This document shows positions 50,614 to 59,834 of a DNA stretch of 64,000 nucleotides, one piece after another (the first letter of the stretch is position 1; every line of letters begins with the position of its first letter). This DNA is from Insolitispirillum peregrinum (lineage in GTDB: Bacteria; Pseudomonadota; Alphaproteobacteria; Rhodospirillales; Rhodospirillaceae): NCBI RefSeq assembly GCF_042665255.1, contig NZ_JBHTCD010000001.1; one strand, written 5' to 3'. The notes beneath the pieces are model-generated. The model did not search any database. It was not told where the DNA came from and was given only the letters and a program-made list of their open reading frames with translations. The translations under genes were made by a program, and so were the position numbers.

Positions 50614-52767
50614 TTAACGTTTGATGTTGACCAGTTCATCCAGCATGTCGTCAGCGGTGGTGATGATCTTTGACGCCGCCGAATAGGCACGCTGGGTGGT
50701 GATCATGCTGGTGAATTCCTCACCCAGATCAACCGTCGAGCCTTCCAGAGACGCACCAGCGATGGTACCGGCGCCAGCCGAACCGGCTTCGCGGACGGTC
50801 GGCAAACCAGACACGTCGGTCTGCTGGAACACGTTGCCGGTCATCGATTCCATGCCGTTCGGGTTCACAAAGCTGGCAACCGGGATCATGAAGATCGGGG
50901 TGGTCACGCCGTTGTCGAACTGGGCGGTGACGATACCATCTTCGCCGATGCTCACCCCGGAGAAGTTCCCGAACTTGTTGCCGTTCTGGCTCAGGTAGTT
51001 CAGCTGGTAATCGCCTGCCAGCTGCTGCAGGCCGTCCTTGGAGTTATAGTTCCCCAGGAACAGCGAGATCGCAGCGGACTCCGACCCATCCATATCTGCA
51101 GCGCCGTTGGCCCAGCCAATCTTGATCTGCAAGCGCGGGTCCGGCTCGTCGGTTTCATCTTTGCCCATAAGGGTGTCGACAGAACCGTCACCGCTGAAGG
51201 TCACCGCATTCTTGGTGGCATCGTTGCCATTGACCGACGAAGACAGCGCTTCGATCGACCACACGCCGGACTGCAGCACGGCAGAATTGCTGCTGCTGTT
51301 CAGCAGGGCGCTGGTATCGACGGTCAGGGAGTCGGTGGTGCTGCCCTGACGGAACAGGATGCTGTTTTCACCGGCAACACGGCCACCCCAGGTGCTCGGC
51401 GGAGTATTCGGAGCCCCAAAGGCCAGCGCCTGGGCAGTGTTGATCTGACGGCCCAACTGGTCCAGCACCTGGCTCAGCGACTTGCCAGCGATATCAATGC
51501 TGAATTCGTTGGTACCCAACGCAACACCGTTGTTGTCGGCGTTGACCGGCGCACTGAACGCCCCCCCAACTGTACCAGCAGTCACAGGGAATACAGTGGT
51601 AAAGCCCGTCCCCGACCCATCGTCCTTGATATAGTTCCCAGCGCCATAGTGACTATCGAAGTACGATTCCACCGTATCGATCAGACGGGAATTGACATCT
51701 GAATCGGTGGTCAGGCCGGTGATGTCGATATCCGTATCAGCGGTCGCACTGGAGGTCAGTTTAAAGGTGACCCCATTAATCTGAATGGTATTACCTTCAT
51801 TAGTGGCAGCATCCACGAACCCGGACAGGTCGGCCGAGTTGTCGCCTGCCACTTCCGGCATGTCAGCTGAGCTGGTGCCGAACCTAAAGGTATACGTCTG
51901 ACCACCAAAACCCATCCTCATCGACGAGCCATTGGCCGGGACCGACGAGAAATCCATGCGACCAGCAGCAAAATAGGTGTTATGCACCGAGCTTTGGTCG
52001 TCGAGGGTAACGTACTTCGCGCCTTCCGGCGGCACAGCTTCAAAATCCCAGGAATTCTGGGCCCGCTTCATCCAGGTGAAGTTCAGGTTGTGGCTGTTGC
52101 CGAGGGTGTCATAAACCAGCGCGTTGGTCTTGGCAGTGGTCCCGACCGCCACACTGGTACCACCCGGCAGGTTGGCACCGATGGCCAGCGTCGAGGTCGC
52201 ACGCGCCGTGCCACCGATCTTTTGCAGGTTCAGCGGCTGCATGTTAACGCTGTCAACAGCGTTGTCATTCATGTAATAGGTGTCGCCGCTGCTGTTCTTG
52301 TAGGACTTCATGTAGATGTTTCCATCCACCGGAACCTGGGCCGCCGTCGCCGTGCCATCCCAGTTTTCCAGCGGCCAGCCCTGCAGGAAATAGCCACCGA
52401 CGTTCTTCAGATAGCCGTCCTTGTCAACCTTGAACGAACCGGCGCGGGTATAGGCAAAACCGCTGGAGGTCTGCGCCTGATCCGACACCACAAAGAAGCC
52501 GCCACCCGAAATCCCCATATCGGTCGAGGAAGTGGTCGCCTGCAGCAGGCCCTGCACGTCAATGCCCTTGCGCGGTGCCGACTGCACACCACCGGGGCTG
52601 TACTTGGTGGAGGAAACCTGCTTGGTCACCAGGGTCTGGAAATTGGTCTGGGTTCCCTTGTAACCGGTGGTGTTGACGTTGGTGACGTTATCGGCAATGG
52701 CCCCCATCGCACTGGACTGGGACGCCAGGCCGGAAACACCCGCATACAAAGCACCGTAAAGCGACAT
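50614..52767 (-). CDS. flgE: Flagellar hook protein FlgE
   Basis: A 717-residue hook subunit, long for the family. The N-terminal SLYGALYAGVSGLASQSSAMGAIADNVTNVNTTGYK and C-terminal TSMITTQRAYSAASKIITTADDMLDELVNI are the conserved rod/hook coiled-coil ends; the middle is a large Thr/Ser/Asn-rich surface domain. It is exported by the flagellar secretion apparatus and forms the hook. Upstream lies flgD, whose product caps the growing hook. A T-run terminator follows. Confidence 0.95.
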   Translation of the reverse strand: MSLYGALYAGVSGLASQSSAMGAIADNVTNVNTTGYKGTQTNFQTLVTKQVSSTKYSPGGVQSAPRKGIDVQGLLQATTSSTDMGISGGGFFVVSDQAQTSSGFAYTRAGSFKVDKDGYLKNVGGYFLQGWPLENWDGTATAAQVPVDGNIYMKSYKNSSGDTYYMNDNAVDSVNMQPLNLQKIGGTARATSTLAIGANLPGGTSVAVGTTAKTNALVYDTLGNSHNLNFTWMKRAQNSWDFEAVPPEGAKYVTLDDQSSVHNTYFAAGRMDFSSVPANGSSMRMGFGGQTYTFRFGTSSADMPEVAGDNSADLSGFVDAATNEGNTIQINGVTFKLTSSATADTDIDITGLTTDSDVNSRLIDTVESYFDSHYGAGNYIKDDGSGTGFTTVFPVTAGTVGGAFSAPVNADNNGVALGTNEFSIDIAGKSLSQVLDQLGRQINTAQALAFGAPNTPPSTWGGRVAGENSILFRQGSTTDSLTVDTSALLNSSSNSAVLQSGVWSIEALSSSVNGNDATKNAVTFSGDGSVDTLMGKDETDEPDPRLQIKIGWANGAADMDGSESAAISLFLGNYNSKDGLQQLAGDYQLNYLSQNGNKFGNFSGVSIGEDGIVTAQFDNGVTTPIFMIPVASFVNPNGMESMTGNVFQQTDVSGLPTVREAGSAGAGTIAGASLEGSTVDLGEEFTSMITTQRAYSAASKIITTADDMLDELVNIKR

Positions 52768-52855
52768 GGTGGTAACTCCTTAAGCTCATGCCGTTCAAGC
52801 GGCAGACTTTTATCTTTCTGATAATTTCTCGAAGCATTCTGACAGGTCAGCAGAA

Positions 52856-53611
52856 TTAACTGCTGGAGCTATCCGGGCTGTCGCTATCGGTCGAAGAGGC
52901 ATCCGTACCCGTAGCCGTCCCCGTGCTGGCAACCTCTTTCTTCGGTGTCACCGACAACACATCAGACAGCGCCACACCGACCTTACCCATCACCAGCATG
53001 GTTTCCCCATTCTGGGCGGTAACCCCGTCCACGGTCCCGAAGACCGTCGTCCAGGTGTCGATCGAAGCCCCATCCTTATCAAGAGCCGTAACCGAGATGT
53101 TATAGATGCCATCGTCAAGCTGGTTGCCGTCAGCGTCCTTGCCATCCCATTTGAAGTCATGGACACCGGCAGTGGTCAGACCAGAGGTGGTGTAGACCGT
53201 CTTGCCCGCGCTGTCGGTGATCATGATCCCGACCGACTTGGCATCGGCCTTCAAGCCATAGGCAAAGCGCCCTGCACCATCCTGCAACGGCATCTTGCTG
53301 CTTTCGGCTTCGATGTTCATGCCGATGTACTGAACGGCCATCGATGCCTGGCTACCCTTGCCGACGGTGACCAGACTGTCGAGTTTTTCGTTCTGCGCGA
53401 TCTGCTGTTCCACCTGGGCAAACTGCACCAACTGGTTGGTAAACTCATTGGAGTCCATCGGTGACAGCGGATCCTGGTTCTTGAGCTGCGTGGTCAGCAT
53501 GGTCAAGAATGTATTCATGTCATTGGCCAGCTTGTTGCGGCCCGATGACGTTGATTGGGTATAGGCGTTCCCGAGGGCGACGCTTTCCTGAGCACCTGTC
53601 ACAGAAGGCAT
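52856..53611 (-). CDS. flgD: Flagellar hook assembly (cap) protein FlgD
   Basis: A 251-residue protein. DMNTFLTMLTTQLKNQDPLSPMDSNEFTNQLVQFAQVEQQI is the diagnostic N-terminal FlgD region; the FlgD Ig-like and tudor-like parts follow (TTAGVHDFKWDGKDADGNQLDDGIYNISVTALD). The C-terminal tail is Ser/Asp-rich and not conserved. It caps the hook tip so that FlgE can polymerise. It sits between fliK and flgE on the same strand. Confidence 0.95.
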   Translation of the reverse strand: MPSVTGAQESVALGNAYTQSTSSGRNKLANDMNTFLTMLTTQLKNQDPLSPMDSNEFTNQLVQFAQVEQQIAQNEKLDSLVTVGKGSQASMAVQYIGMNIEAESSKMPLQDGAGRFAYGLKADAKSVGIMITDSAGKTVYTTSGLTTAGVHDFKWDGKDADGNQLDDGIYNISVTALDKDGASIDTWTTVFGTVDGVTAQNGETMLVMGKVGVALSDVLSVTPKKEVASTGTATGTDASSTDSDSPDSSSS

Positions 53612-53758
53612 TGTTCTAATCCTTACTGAAGACGACGAAGCAGCCTCTTCAGGCTCTTACCAAAACCAGTAACACTTTCCGGAAAGGGTCCGGCCCTTCA
53701 GGAGCGGACATCTCACCAGTTTTTACCCGGCAGACCAACCCATACTCATGGACCAGCC

Positions 53759-55573
53759 TTACACGTTGATATCAACCCCGCCACGGGCTGCGGCCTGCTG
53801 GCTGCGAATGGTTTCCATATCCGGCACTCCCAGATCAAGGCCATCTTCCAGAGTCTGACCCCGACCGCCATAGGGATTGCCTGCACCGCGGCCATTCCCG
53901 CCTTCGTTGCCAGACATCATCTGTCCACCGGCGTTTTCACCGCGCAACGAAAAACTGAGGGAATTGCTGTCAGCCTGCAGACCGGCATCCCCCAGCGACT
54001 TGACCAGACCGGTCGCATCGGCTTTCAGGGCATCCAGCGTTGACTGGCTGTCTGCGGTCACATGGGCGGTCACCCGACCGTCCCGCACGCTCAGCTTGAC
54101 ATCGACCCGGCCCAGCTCGGCCGGGTTCAGCTGGATGCGGATATTGTCCAGCCCCTGAGCCGCCTGCTGCGTAATTTTAACCTTGACCTGCTCGACCGCC
54201 TGTTGCTGCAGGGGAGACTGCGGGTTCGCAGCGGCCTGCGTCTGACCAGCGGTCGAGGTTCCCTGCTGGGCCGACAAGCTCTGGCCGAAGGTTCCCAGCG
54301 GGGTGGTCATCGACGAAGAGGTCGAGCTGCCGGAAGAACTGGCCCCGGCCACATCATCAATGGCTGCAACGACCGTAGCGGAGGCGGTATCGACCGTCGT
54401 TGCCGTAGCGGAAGCATCAGCGGCAGCAGCCACCGCGCCCGCCGCAGTTGCCCCTGCAGCGGCAGCGGCCGTCTGCTGGGTCTGCGATGACGGCATCATG
54501 GTCTGGGTTGCGTGGGTGCCCGGCCCACCCTGCCCCTGAGCGGTATTCTGTGCGACCTGCTGCCCCAGACTCGGAGTCCCCGGCGCCACGGCGTCCTGCG
54601 CCGCGTCTGCCACTTCCCCAGAAGTCATGAAGGGCGCATCAGCATCCTGAGTCGCGGTATTCGCTGCCGCCGCCTGCTGGTGGGGCAATCCGGTTGTCGG
54701 AGCAACCTTGGCAGCATCGGTGGCAGGGGCATTCTGCGTGCTGCTGGTCGCAGCCTGCTGGACATTGACCTCAACCTTGACAGTCTTGCCCTGATTCTGC
54801 GTCCCCATCGCTTTGGCAATACCCTGTGCCTGAGCCGATGTATTGGCCTGGGTCTGGACGGCCTGCTGAGCCGCAGCCGGATCCTGCAGCACGGCCTGCG
54901 CCTGAACGACAGGCTGGGACGCATCCGGCTGAGTGGTCGTTGTCTGGGGCTGGGGCTGGGGCATCACCGGGGCCGTATTTTCTTGCTGCTGGACAGCAGC
55001 CTGAGCCGCCAGCTGACCCAACGGTCCCACAGGCTTCACCGGTGCGGCAGCCTGCGCCGAAAGCAACTGATCCCCGGCAGCCTCACCCTGCAGCAGATCG
55101 TCCCCGCCCTGAGCGGTCAGCGAGCTGTCGCCATCAACAACAGTTCCGGCTGTTACCTCGACAGAGGTCGCCACAGGGGCCTGTTCGGTCGGCATCTGTC
55201 CGACCTGCATCCAGAACAGAGGCTCGGCCTGAGCCGAAGACTGCCCGTCATCCTCATCGCCATCCTCTTCAACTTCGTCGGTCGCAGAGGAACTGGTACG
55301 GGCATCAGCAGTTTCCCGAACCGGCTTTTCTTTGGCCGACGGAGCATCCCGGCGCACCGGTTCCCTGGCCTCAGGCTCAGAGGAGGTCGCCCGTTGCGTC
55401 ACAGCCGGAGCTGGCGTCAACGACAATGACGCAGCATTGCCAAAAGCAGTCTGGGTCAGGAGCGAAGCAAAGGAAGAACCGGCATCGCTAGCCTCGCTGG
55501 CAGGGGTCGCAGTCGACGACGCAGTTTTGTTGGTCGTCGCAGAGCTGACCGACTGAATGCTGAGGAGATCCAT
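53759..55573 (-). CDS. fliK: Flagellar hook-length control protein FliK
   Basis: A 604-residue protein dominated by an Ala/Gln/Thr-rich low-complexity region, as expected for a molecular ruler. The C-terminal 110 residues form the Flg_hook domain (VKVKITQQAAQGLDNIRIQLNPAELGRVDVKLSVRDGRVTAHVTA), which switches export specificity. It is secreted during hook growth. A sigma-54-type promoter lies 70 bases upstream, so this is probably the first gene of fliK-flgD-flgE. Confidence 0.9.
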   Translation of the reverse strand: MDLLSIQSVSSATTNKTASSTATPASEASDAGSSFASLLTQTAFGNAASLSLTPAPAVTQRATSSEPEAREPVRRDAPSAKEKPVRETADARTSSSATDEVEEDGDEDDGQSSAQAEPLFWMQVGQMPTEQAPVATSVEVTAGTVVDGDSSLTAQGGDDLLQGEAAGDQLLSAQAAAPVKPVGPLGQLAAQAAVQQQENTAPVMPQPQPQTTTTQPDASQPVVQAQAVLQDPAAAQQAVQTQANTSAQAQGIAKAMGTQNQGKTVKVEVNVQQAATSSTQNAPATDAAKVAPTTGLPHQQAAAANTATQDADAPFMTSGEVADAAQDAVAPGTPSLGQQVAQNTAQGQGGPGTHATQTMMPSSQTQQTAAAAAGATAAGAVAAAADASATATTVDTASATVVAAIDDVAGASSSGSSTSSSMTTPLGTFGQSLSAQQGTSTAGQTQAAANPQSPLQQQAVEQVKVKITQQAAQGLDNIRIQLNPAELGRVDVKLSVRDGRVTAHVTADSQSTLDALKADATGLVKSLGDAGLQADSNSLSFSLRGENAGGQMMSGNEGGNGRGAGNPYGGRGQTLEDGLDLGVPDMETIRSQQAAARGGVDINV

Positions 55574-55642
55574 GATTCTGTCCTCGTCTTTTCTTTCCGA
55601 GCCTTAACCAAGCCAGGCACACCATGCACATGGCGTTCACAA

Positions 55643-55658
55643 AGCAAATTTCATGCCA
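55643..55658 (-). promoter_or_regulatory. Sigma-54-type promoter upstream of fliK
   Basis: On the minus strand TGGCATGAAATTTGCT: GG and GC are separated by exactly ten bases, the invariant -24/-12 spacing, and the flanking bases match the TGGCAC-N5-TTGC consensus well. It lies 70 bases before the fliK ATG. Confidence 0.65.
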
Positions 55659-55832
55659 CTCTACACATTCCAGTAACCAGCAGGAAACAAACAATTTTTC
55701 ATTTACATCCTACTTCAGGACCTCTGCGCGAAGAGGCAATATTTGCCGTACCCTGCAAAAGGTGCCGTCCTGACCCGGCACTTCTCGTAACTCCTTGCCA
55801 TACAAGAAAAGCAGGTTCCTGTTAAAAGGTCA

Positions 55833-57098
55833 TTAAGAACGGCCAGCCTTTGCCGTTTCCATCTGGCTCCGCCCTTCCTTGTGACCCGACATTGCCGGCA
55901 AGGCAAAAGCAGCAAGCGCCACCATTCCAGCCAGAGCCGCCAGCACAACGAACAGCGCCGTCAAATCCCCTGTCGCCGCCCGCACCATGCCAACAACAGG
56001 AACAGCCAGAGCCGCCATGCCGAAATTCAGCACGAATTTCAGTCCATAGGCGGTCCCTCGCCACTTTTCGGGTGTATAGCGCGCCAGCAGCATGTTTTCT
56101 GCTGGCAAGGTGCTGGTGTTAAAGGTCACCATCAGCATTGCCACACCAACCAGCGGAGCACCGGTCGCCCAGGCTGCCATTGCCAGCAACGGCCCCTGCA
56201 CCAGCCAGGCCAACAGGTAGACCCATTTCAGGGAAAAACGATCGGCCAGATGACCGGCAACCAGCTGGAAACAGGCCGAAAAACCGTACACCAGCATCAC
56301 CGCTGTTCCTGGCCCGACGGTGCCACCACCAAGAAAGCCAAACAGGCGGTCATCAAAGACTTTCGGCAAAGCCGCCTGTGTCGACTGATAGACCAGACCA
56401 CCGACCAGCATGCCCAACGCCAGCACCATGAAGGCACGAACGGTGTCACCCTTCTGGACCGCCACCACCGCACGCGTCCGGGCCTTGCCGTTAACAACCC
56501 AGCCTTTCCGCAGGCTGAGCCAGAACACGGCTCCGGTCACAATGGCAAGGCTGCCCGGCACCAGAAACGCCGCCCGCCAACTGACCCATTCGGTCAGCGC
56601 ACCGGCAACCACCCCTGCCACCGCGGGCCCCAGACTGCCAAAAATTCCATTCACCCCCAGCGCCTTGCCCTGGCTATGGGCGGTCCGCACCAGCCAGGCG
56701 ATCCCGACCGGATGATAGATCGAGCCAAACAGCCCCAGAGCGGTCAGGGCAATTCCCAATTCCCATGATGTGCTGCCAAGGCCACAGGCAATCCCGGCAG
56801 CTCCCAGCCCTAAAAAATAGATCAGCATCAGGCGGGTAGCTCCCCACCGATCCCCCAGCCAACCGGCAAGCGGCGCCGCAAGGCCCAGCAGGACTTTCCC
56901 GACCACGACCAGAGCCAGCACCGCTTCGTAGGAAATGCCCAGAACGGTTGGCAACACCAGCGCTACGACAAAGAACGTCGGCTCGAAAAAATGGACAAAG
57001 AAATGACCCAGACAGGAAAAGCCCACCGCCAGACGATCAGATCCGCCAATGGATGCAGGTATTGTTTGTCCCTCGGGTCCAGATGGTTCGACAGACAT
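55833..57098 (-). CDS. MFS transporter
   Basis: A 421-residue protein with about 12 membrane helices in two halves. GWLGDRWGATRLM between helices 2 and 3 matches the MFS A-motif, and a related loop (GHLADRFSLKWVYLL) appears in the second half. It resembles Fsr/NarK-distant multidrug-type carriers, but the substrate cannot be read. The last residues are basic. It is divergent from the receiver protein; the 315-bp interval 57099-57413 shows no further gene. Confidence 0.85.
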   Translation of the reverse strand: MSVEPSGPEGQTIPASIGGSDRLAVGFSCLGHFFVHFFEPTFFVVALVLPTVLGISYEAVLALVVVGKVLLGLAAPLAGWLGDRWGATRLMLIYFLGLGAAGIACGLGSTSWELGIALTALGLFGSIYHPVGIAWLVRTAHSQGKALGVNGIFGSLGPAVAGVVAGALTEWVSWRAAFLVPGSLAIVTGAVFWLSLRKGWVVNGKARTRAVVAVQKGDTVRAFMVLALGMLVGGLVYQSTQAALPKVFDDRLFGFLGGGTVGPGTAVMLVYGFSACFQLVAGHLADRFSLKWVYLLAWLVQGPLLAMAAWATGAPLVGVAMLMVTFNTSTLPAENMLLARYTPEKWRGTAYGLKFVLNFGMAALAVPVVGMVRAATGDLTALFVVLAALAGMVALAAFALPAMSGHKEGRSQMETAKAGRS

Positions 57099-57413
57099 GG
57101 TCCCTCCTGAAAGGTTGCGTGCAAGGGCACGACCAATAGATCACCCTGCACCTGCATCATGGACCGTCAGGCCCATTCCATCGCGATCCATTACGGTGAA
57201 AACCATGCCGTGTCAAAGACAGGGGCAGCCGGAATACCCTCAAAACCCCTATTCTTCTTGAGATTTTGCCATATCCCCGATAGAATTCCCCTTTATTCTG
57301 GAAGACCCGGAAATATCTCCGGCATGATTCAGAAAACAGGGTCGCCAGATCACAAAAAAGAGTAAAACATCTTTCCCGTTCGAAAGCGAAAGCCGTGAAC
57401 CATGGATTAAACA

Positions 57414-57923
57414 ATGTCGCATAGACAATCAAAATATCTCCGCAATGTCACGGCAATGATTGTTGATTCCAATCCGTTTTCCAGCCGGATTCTCCGCACC
57501 ATTCTTCATGCCTTTGGCTGCAAGTCGTGGATGGAGTGTGCGGACGCTGCCGAAGCCCTGAAGATTTTGCGCCACAGTACCCCCGACATTCTGTTCACCG
57601 AACTGCATATGGCTCCGCTGAATGGCAATGAATTGATCCAGTTCATCAGGAAAGACGAGAACCCGTCGATCCATTTCATGCCGGTGATCGTCGTCAGCGC
57701 CTATAGCGAAATATACCGGGTGGTCGAGGCCCGGGATTGTGGTGCCAACGAATTCCTGATCAAGCCGTACTCTGCCGCATCCCTGCTGGGCCGCATCCGG
57801 GAAGTCATCGAACGCCCGCGCCCGTTTGTACGCCTTCCGTCCTATTTCGGCCCGGATCGCCGCCGCCACAGCTCGCCAACACCACGCGGGGTTCGTCGAC
57901 GGTCTACCGATCTGCAGGGCTAA
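57414..57923 (+). CDS. Receiver-domain protein lacking the phospho-acceptor aspartate
   Basis: A 169-residue CheY-like domain (residues 12-135) with a basic tail (FGPDRRRHSSPTPRGVRRRS). The conserved lysine is present (K117 in FLIKPYS) and S95 sits at the switch Thr/Ser position, but the phospho-acceptor position in the third strand is glutamate (E63 in LFTELHMAP) instead of aspartate. The acidic pair is reduced to one residue (D18 in MIVDSNP). The domain may therefore be locked in an active-like state or act without phosphorylation. No output domain or partner kinase is adjacent. Confidence 0.85.
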   Translation: MSHRQSKYLRNVTAMIVDSNPFSSRILRTILHAFGCKSWMECADAAEALKILRHSTPDILFTELHMAPLNGNELIQFIRKDENPSIHFMPVIVVSAYSEIYRVVEARDCGANEFLIKPYSAASLLGRIREVIERPRPFVRLPSYFGPDRRRHSSPTPRGVRRRSTDLQG

Positions 57924-58086
57924 AGTTACGAGCGAACACATTCTCCGCTGTCCCGGCAGTTTTCCTTGCGGAAGCCAGTCGGCAGGCCTATCGTATATCC
58001 ACATCGCTGCCCGGGTTTTACCCGGGTGCTCCCCCCGGCGTTGCGTGCTCCCCCTTTTCTGAAACAAAGACAATAGGGTCTGGACC

Positions 58087-58479
58087 ATGGCAAACGTCAC
58101 TTTTTCCGGCTTAACCTTGCCGAAAGACATCACCGTTTACGCCGTCGCGGGCGATACCGGTACCCTGCTGGCCGTCGCCAAGCAGAACAATGTCCCCATT
58201 CCGTTCCAGTGTCAGGATGGCGAGTGCGGATCCTGTCTGGTGAAAGTCACCGTCCTTGGTGACAATCCCCCGATGGCCTCGGCACTGACCGAAAAAGAAA
58301 AGGTTACCCTGTCGGTCAATGGCAAGCTCGACAAGGCAACCCTCTACGCTGCTGAAACCAACGACATGCCGCCTGCCTACCGTCTGGCGTGCCAGTACGT
58401 CGTCCGCAGCGAAGACATTCTGGTCGAATTCACCGGCGAACCCGGTGTCGAAATCGACCTGCGTCGCGCTGCCAGGTAA
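58087..58479 (+). CDS. Plant-type 2Fe-2S ferredoxin
   Basis: A 130-residue ferredoxin with cluster ligands C42-x4-C47-x2-C50 and C102 (QCQDGECGSC, then LACQ), the plant-type pattern. The middle insertion (LGDNPPMASALTEKEKVTLSVNGKLDKATL) is longer than in plant ferredoxins and resembles bacterial relatives associated with dioxygenases or nitrogenase-linked electron transfer. Which reductase or oxygenase it serves is not visible here. A 12-bp hairpin follows the stop at 58491-58524. Confidence 0.85.
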   Translation: MANVTFSGLTLPKDITVYAVAGDTGTLLAVAKQNNVPIPFQCQDGECGSCLVKVTVLGDNPPMASALTEKEKVTLSVNGKLDKATLYAAETNDMPPAYRLACQYVVRSEDILVEFTGEPGVEIDLRRAAR

Positions 58480-58490
58480 CGTGCCCAGAG

Positions 58491-58524
58491 TCGTGCGGAA
58501 GGTCAGGACCGGCCTTCCGCACGA
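58491..58524. terminator. Hairpin downstream of the ferredoxin gene
   Basis: A perfect 12-bp stem (TCGTGCGGAAGG / CCTTCCGCACGA) with a 10-base loop. No T-run follows, so it is only a possible terminator. Confidence 0.5.
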
Positions 58525-58668
58525 TCCTTCCTCACCCCGGCTTTCCTCGCCCCGGACCTTTGAATTCCATTCACAAGCTCATACAATTCAAGCCCCCTAA
58601 TCATCAAAGCGCACCGTTGCTAGAGTCCGGGCTCACGCTCTTTTCCTGCCGTTAAGGGACTCTTCAGC

Positions 58669-59724
58669 ATGACCCTCGTCAAAGCCTATGGCGCCCACGC
58701 CGCCGACAAACCGCTGGAAGCCATGACCATCAGCCGCCGCCAGCCCGGCCCGCATGATGTGCAAATTGATATTCTTTACTGTGGCGTCTGCCATTCCGAC
58801 CTGCATCAGGTGCGTTCGCAGTGGGAAGGCACCCTCTATCCCTGCGTCCCCGGTCATGAGATTGTCGGCACCGTCAGCGCCGTCGGTGCCCATGTGCAGA
58901 ACATCCGGGTTGGCGATACCGTTGGCGTCGGCTGTCTGGTCGATAGCTGCCAGCACTGTGACCCGTGCAATGATGGGCTGGAACAGTACTGCGAACACGG
59001 TTTTACCGGCACCTACAACTTCCCCACCCCGGACGCACCGGGCCACACACTGGGGGGCTATTCCCAGCAGATCGTGGTCAAGGAAAACTTCGTCCTCAAC
59101 ATCACCCATCCGGCAGAGCAACTGGCTGCCGTCGCGCCGCTGTTGTGCGCCGGGATCACCACTTATTCGCCGCTGCGTCACTGGCAGGCCGGTCCGGGCA
59201 AAAAGGTCGGTATCGTTGGCATTGGTGGTCTGGGACACATGGGGATCAAGCTGGCCCATGCCATGGGAGCCCACACCGTCGCCTTCACCACCTCGGAAAG
59301 CAAGCGACAGGATGCGCTGGCACTGGGAGCTGACGAGGTGGTCGTCTCCCGCAATGCCGAAGAAATGGCACGCCACGCCCGCAGCTTTGATTTCATTCTC
59401 AATACCGTCGCTGCCAGCCACAATCTGGATGCGTACGTGTCCTTGCTGGCGCTGAATGGCACCCTGTGTCTGGTTGGTGCCCCCGACCACAACCATCCGT
59501 CGCCGAATGTCTTTAACCTGATCTTTGGTCGCCGCTCCATCGCCGGATCGCTGATTGGCGGTATTGCCGAAACGCAGGAGATGCTCGATTTCTGCGCCGC
59601 AAAGGGCATCGTCTCTGATATCGAAATGATCCGGGTCCAGCAGATTGATCAAGCCTATGAGCGGATGCTGAACAACGATGTCAAATACCGCTTTGTGATC
59701 GACATTGCCAGCATGGCGGAATGA
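58669..59724 (+). CDS. Zinc-dependent alcohol dehydrogenase (cinnamyl/YahK type)
   Basis: A 351-residue medium-chain dehydrogenase. Catalytic zinc ligands C41 (CGVCHSD) and H63/E64 (PGHEIVG), structural zinc cysteines C94, C97, C100 and C108, and the NADP-binding GIGGLGHMGIKLA are present. This matches the cinnamyl-alcohol/YahK branch, which reduces aldehydes with NADPH. AAGGGA precedes the start. A very large hairpin separates it from the iron-transport operon. Confidence 0.9.
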   Translation: MTLVKAYGAHAADKPLEAMTISRRQPGPHDVQIDILYCGVCHSDLHQVRSQWEGTLYPCVPGHEIVGTVSAVGAHVQNIRVGDTVGVGCLVDSCQHCDPCNDGLEQYCEHGFTGTYNFPTPDAPGHTLGGYSQQIVVKENFVLNITHPAEQLAAVAPLLCAGITTYSPLRHWQAGPGKKVGIVGIGGLGHMGIKLAHAMGAHTVAFTTSESKRQDALALGADEVVVSRNAEEMARHARSFDFILNTVAASHNLDAYVSLLALNGTLCLVGAPDHNHPSPNVFNLIFGRRSIAGSLIGGIAETQEMLDFCAAKGIVSDIEMIRVQQIDQAYERMLNNDVKYRFVIDIASMAE

Positions 59725-59777
59725 TCCATCCGCAAAGACAGGCGTATCCCTTTTTGCCATCTCCCTGCGAATGAATT

Positions 59778-59831
59778 GCATCCGGGGCACACAAAGATTA
59801 ATTTACCGTAATCTCTGTGTGCCCCGGATGC
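59778..59831 (+). promoter_or_regulatory. Large hairpin overlapping the permease translation start
   Basis: Arms GCATCCGGGGCACACA / TGTGTGCCCCGGATGC (16 bp perfect), extended after one mismatch by AGATTA/TAATCT, with an 8-base loop: 22 paired bases in all. The permease ATG at 59835 starts three bases after the right arm, and the only purine-rich box before it lies inside that arm. The fold would bury the ribosome-binding region. Confidence 0.6.
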
Positions 59832-59834
59832 CCA

